A stretch of DNA of 33,351 nt from Phycisphaerales bacterium (lineage in GTDB: Bacteria; Planctomycetota; Phycisphaerae; Phycisphaerales; UBA1924). A program made the position numbers and the translations under genes. This document shows positions 30,773 to 33,351 of the stretch, piece after piece. Position 1 is the first letter of the stretch; each line of letters starts with the position of its first letter. The notes under the pieces were generated by a model. It made no database searches and was not told where the DNA came from. It saw only the letters and a program-made list of their open reading frames with translations. The stretch lies in NCBI GenBank assembly GCA_029260435.1, contig JAJDDG010000038.1, forward strand, positions 1-33,351, in the 5' to 3' direction.

Positions 30773-32616
30773 AGCCACCCACCAACACAGCGATACGCGT
30801 GTTTCGGTATACCCCTTGGAGAGATATTGTCCGTGGGCGCATGACCCGCAGGCTCGACTGGCGCCGCCCAATCGCGCAGGCGGAACTGCCCGAGCTTATC
30901 CCGGCATTGATCGAGCGTGTCGTGAAACGCACCCGCCTCACAAAGCTGGAAAAATCAGACATCGCCCGCGAACTGTGCGCGCATTTCCAAGACGGAATCA
31001 AGGAAGGCACACCGCCCAGTACGCTTGTCAAAGACTTCGGCGATGAGCGCACCGCAGCGAAGCTCATGACTCGTGCCAAAAAACGCACCCGTCCCCCATT
31101 CCGGAAAGCATGCATGCGCACACTCAAGATCTTCGGTGTTTTTCTCCTCCTCCTGCTCGCAGTCTACGCCTTTGAGTTCGTCCGCTTCAACACAGCAAAG
31201 CCCAACATCGCCCGCAACTACACAGCCGAGTACAACGCCGAGATCGACAAGATCCCCATGGATCAACGTGCCTGGCCGATCTATCGACAGGCGATCATCA
31301 AAGCCTCTCCTATGACGCAAGAAGAAGCTCAAATGAGCGGAGTTCCCATCACCGATTCTAACTACGAGTCTCATTTCGCATACATTCAGCGAAACGCAGA
31401 TTTTCTCGTACAGATCCGTCAGGCGGCGTCCATCCCGCACATGGGATTCCCATGGTCGAATACCCAGGATCCAGAATTGTTCAAAGCGATGTATCCCGGG
31501 CAGGAGTTGGAACCACTGTCGGCTTTGGAGAATCCGTCGGTCGTCTCGATCCTCCTACCCCATCTTGGATCGCTGCGGAGAGCCGCCCAGTTGCTCGCTA
31601 TCGATGCATCGCTTGCAGCATTCGAAGGCGATGCAAATAGGGCATACGAAGATCTTATGGCGCTGATCGGGATGGCATCGCACGAATCACCGACTGAGAC
31701 AATCATCGAGCAGCTCATCGAGATCGCGATTTTCCATCAGGCAAGCCAGACACTACACGAGCTCCTGTGGCACAACCCGGATCTCTTTACAACAGATCAG
31801 CTAGCAGATTTCGCACGCACATTCGAATCGTTTGGCTACCCCGATGAATACATAATTAATCTGGACGGGGAGCACGCCATGTTCCACGACGCCGTCCAGC
31901 GCATCTATTCGGATGACGGACACGGCGACGGCCACCTCACCGCGAAAGGCTTGCGCGAGTTCGGCATACTCGGCTCCGCAGCAGGCGTCGCACCCGAAGA
32001 GGTCGTCGGCCCCCAGGTCGTCTCGGTGACCGGCCCTATCACAATGCATTTCGTCGCCGATCGCAGAGATCTCGTGGCAAAATACAACGAGATCATCGCC
32101 CTAGTGATCAGAGAACACGCCCGCCCCCTGTGCGAGCGCCTCAGAGACACTCAGGATCCGGAGTGGTTGCGTATGCACGCACAACTCGGAACGAAGTACC
32201 CACTGATACAGATGCTGATGCCAGCTTACGACCGGGTTTTCGAGAGGGGAATAAAATCAACCATGACCCGCAACGCAACAGTCACCCTCATCGCCCTCGA
32301 ACGCTTCCGTATCGGCACCAGGGCCTACCCAACATCACTCGACGAACTCGTCCCCAAGTATCTCCCCGCTGTCCCCGAAGATATCTTCGACTGCAACCCC
32401 CTCCGATATAGATTGCACGAGGGGCGCCCGCTCATCTATTCCACCGGCTTCGATCAGCAGGACGACGGCGGTCACCCATACATTTCGCCGGAAGGAGCGG
32501 ATTCATCGACGGCGATGAATCGAGGCAAGACAGGAATCGACTGGATCTTCTTCCCGCCGAGCTCGTACTGGTGGAACAAACAGTACAACGAAGAAGAGTA
32601 TTACAAGCAGGATTAG
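30769..32616 (+). CDS. PadR-linked single-pass membrane protein of unknown function
   Basis: The product is 615 residues. Residues about 36-105 form a cytoplasmic helical domain (ELIPALIERVVKRTRL, SDIARELCAHFQDGIKEG, LVKDFGDERTAAKLM) much like HAAS-type domains that sit next to PadR regulators in other bacteria and are thought to signal to them. One transmembrane helix lies at about 120-139. The remaining 475 residues lie outside, are mostly helical, and end in a segment (ERFRIGTRAYPTSLDELVPKYLP) like those at the C-terminus of many planctomycete pseudopilin-related proteins. No enzyme motif is visible. The ATG overlaps the padR stop. Coding composition is somewhat lower in GC in the second half. 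The stop overlaps that of the MBL gene (TTAG, 32613-32616). Confidence 0.8.
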   Translation: MKPPTNTAIRVFRYTPWRDIVRGRMTRRLDWRRPIAQAELPELIPALIERVVKRTRLTKLEKSDIARELCAHFQDGIKEGTPPSTLVKDFGDERTAAKLMTRAKKRTRPPFRKACMRTLKIFGVFLLLLLAVYAFEFVRFNTAKPNIARNYTAEYNAEIDKIPMDQRAWPIYRQAIIKASPMTQEEAQMSGVPITDSNYESHFAYIQRNADFLVQIRQAASIPHMGFPWSNTQDPELFKAMYPGQELEPLSALENPSVVSILLPHLGSLRRAAQLLAIDASLAAFEGDANRAYEDLMALIGMASHESPTETIIEQLIEIAIFHQASQTLHELLWHNPDLFTTDQLADFARTFESFGYPDEYIINLDGEHAMFHDAVQRIYSDDGHGDGHLTAKGLREFGILGSAAGVAPEEVVGPQVVSVTGPITMHFVADRRDLVAKYNEIIALVIREHARPLCERLRDTQDPEWLRMHAQLGTKYPLIQMLMPAYDRVFERGIKSTMTRNATVTLIALERFRIGTRAYPTSLDELVPKYLPAVPEDIFDCNPLRYRLHEGRPLIYSTGFDQQDDGGHPYISPEGADSSTAMNRGKTGIDWIFFPPSSYWWNKQYNEEEYYKQD

Positions 32617-33344
32617 ATCTCGATCACCTCGCCGTCGCTCAGCGTCCGCATCTCCGTTGACTTTGCATCGAAGTCGTCCGCGAGGTGCGTCAGGCGCATC
32701 TTCGCGCGGATCGATTCGGGCAGGGCGTTGAGTTCCTCGATCGTCGTGTGCATCGGCGGGTGGTTCACCTCGTGCACGATCACATCGCACCCGCTCAGCC
32801 ACTCGATGAGCTCCGGGTCGAAGGTCGTGTCGCACGACCACCCGAGCGAGCGCCCGCTCTCTGTGAGGCGCAGCGCCGTCGCGGGCACGGGGTGCTTCGT
32901 GCGGCGCGTCTCGATGCGCACGCCGCAGACCGTTGTTTCCCCGCCGATCTCGATCTCGCGCACGTCGAAGAAATCCGTGAGCGTCATCTGCCTACCCTCC
33001 ACCTCCGCGTCCATCGCCGGGGCGAGGCGTTCCCACAGGCGTGCCGCGGTCAGCGGATTCGTCCACAGGCGCGGGATCGATTCCTCGATGCCTTTGCGCC
33101 GAGCGATGAACTTCCAGAACCCGAACGACTCCAGCCCGTTGCAGTGATCGCCGTGGATGTGCGTCAGCAGGATGTCGTTGATATTCCCCGCAGTTATTGC
33201 GCCCCCCGATGCATCCTTGAGTGCCCTATGGATCAGATCGGGACAATCGAGCAGGAAACGTCCGCCCGACGACTCGACCACCACGCTCGATCCGAACGAT
33301 CGGCTCGTGAACGCGTCGCCCGTACCCAGCACAATGATCCGCAT
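32613..33344 (-). CDS. MBL-fold metallohydrolase (RNase Z-like)
   Basis: The product is 243 residues from the ATG at 33344, with only seven bases left before the window edge, so its promoter is not visible. The metal motif THIHGDHCNG (61-70) has the HxHxDH pattern; an N-terminal GTGDAF (7-12) and a later SCDTTFDPELIEWL segment with the bridging Asp, and HEVNH, match the RNase Z/ElaC-like branch. Members cut tRNA 3' ends or hydrolyse cyclic or phosphoryl substrates; the protein lacks an obvious exosite arm, so RNase Z itself is unsure. Cytoplasmic. Its stop codon shares TTAG with the convergent membrane-protein gene. Confidence 0.88.
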   Translation of the reverse strand: MRIIVLGTGDAFTSRSFGSSVVVESSGGRFLLDCPDLIHRALKDASGGAITAGNINDILLTHIHGDHCNGLESFGFWKFIARRKGIEESIPRLWTNPLTAARLWERLAPAMDAEVEGRQMTLTDFFDVREIEIGGETTVCGVRIETRRTKHPVPATALRLTESGRSLGWSCDTTFDPELIEWLSGCDVIVHEVNHPPMHTTIEELNALPESIRAKMRLTHLADDFDAKSTEMRTLSDGEVIEI

Positions 33345-33351
33345 CCGCCGT

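Noticed and set aside
1-33351. CRISPR array, insertion sequence or replication origin
   Set aside because: No regularly spaced repeats, no transposase-like protein and no DnaA-box cluster were seen on reading either strand.

Overview
The window comes from a high-GC planctomycete, most likely of class Phycisphaerae. The signs are secreted proteins ending in paired dockerin-like repeats (core VDVNDISYVLFRL), Cys-rich GACC repeats, a SUMF1-like secreted protein with a PEP-CTERM-like tail, many predicted lipoproteins, a Hanks-type kinase, and a housekeeping set (glyA, two clpP, yidC-mnmE, crcB) of bacterial type. The class assignment is inference from protein style, not from a marker gene.

Layout. 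1-2224 (-): 3' truncated secreted multicopper oxidase with an unusual modular N-terminus. 2608-4055: tRNA-Arg(ACG) with its terminator, then a lower-GC stretch with an XRE regulator and an NTF2-like protein. 4584-6254: secreted protein built from a duplicated propeller-like unit plus dockerin pair, ending at a strong terminator. 6636-9355: SUMF1-like secreted protein (+) converging on a membrane-anchored glutamate-synthase-like flavoprotein (-). 9420-9600: a possible dispersed repeat. 9729-10766 (-): second dockerin protein. 10925-12082: CPBP membrane protein (-) divergent from crcB (+). 12079-15406 (-): glyA, a LuxR-type regulator and a Ser/Thr kinase. 15674-18040 (-): amidase-like protein, small lipoprotein and two adjacent clpP genes. 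18319-22767 (+): metallophosphoesterase, yidC, mnmE. 22783-23292 (-): unknown conserved-looking protein. 23333-27218 (+): three genes with overlapping stops and starts, coding for an NHL propeller, a YtkA-like lipoprotein and a di-haem cytochrome c peroxidase. 27373-29670 (+): choice-of-anchor B/dockerin protein. 29679-30266 (-): luciferase-domain lipoprotein. 30413-32616 (+): PadR regulator overlapping a large single-pass membrane protein, behind a perfect inverted repeat. 32613-33344 (-): MBL-fold hydrolase.

Most of the window is cell-envelope biology: export (YidC), surface or extracellular proteins sharing sorting or attachment modules, envelope redox enzymes (multicopper oxidase, di-haem peroxidase) and envelope-linked regulation. 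The best candidates for an undescribed system are the NHL/YtkA/di-haem peroxidase operon, the PadR plus membrane-protein pair with its palindrome, and the shared GACC and VDVNDISYVLFRL modules. Function statements rest on motif recognition by eye; no database search was run.
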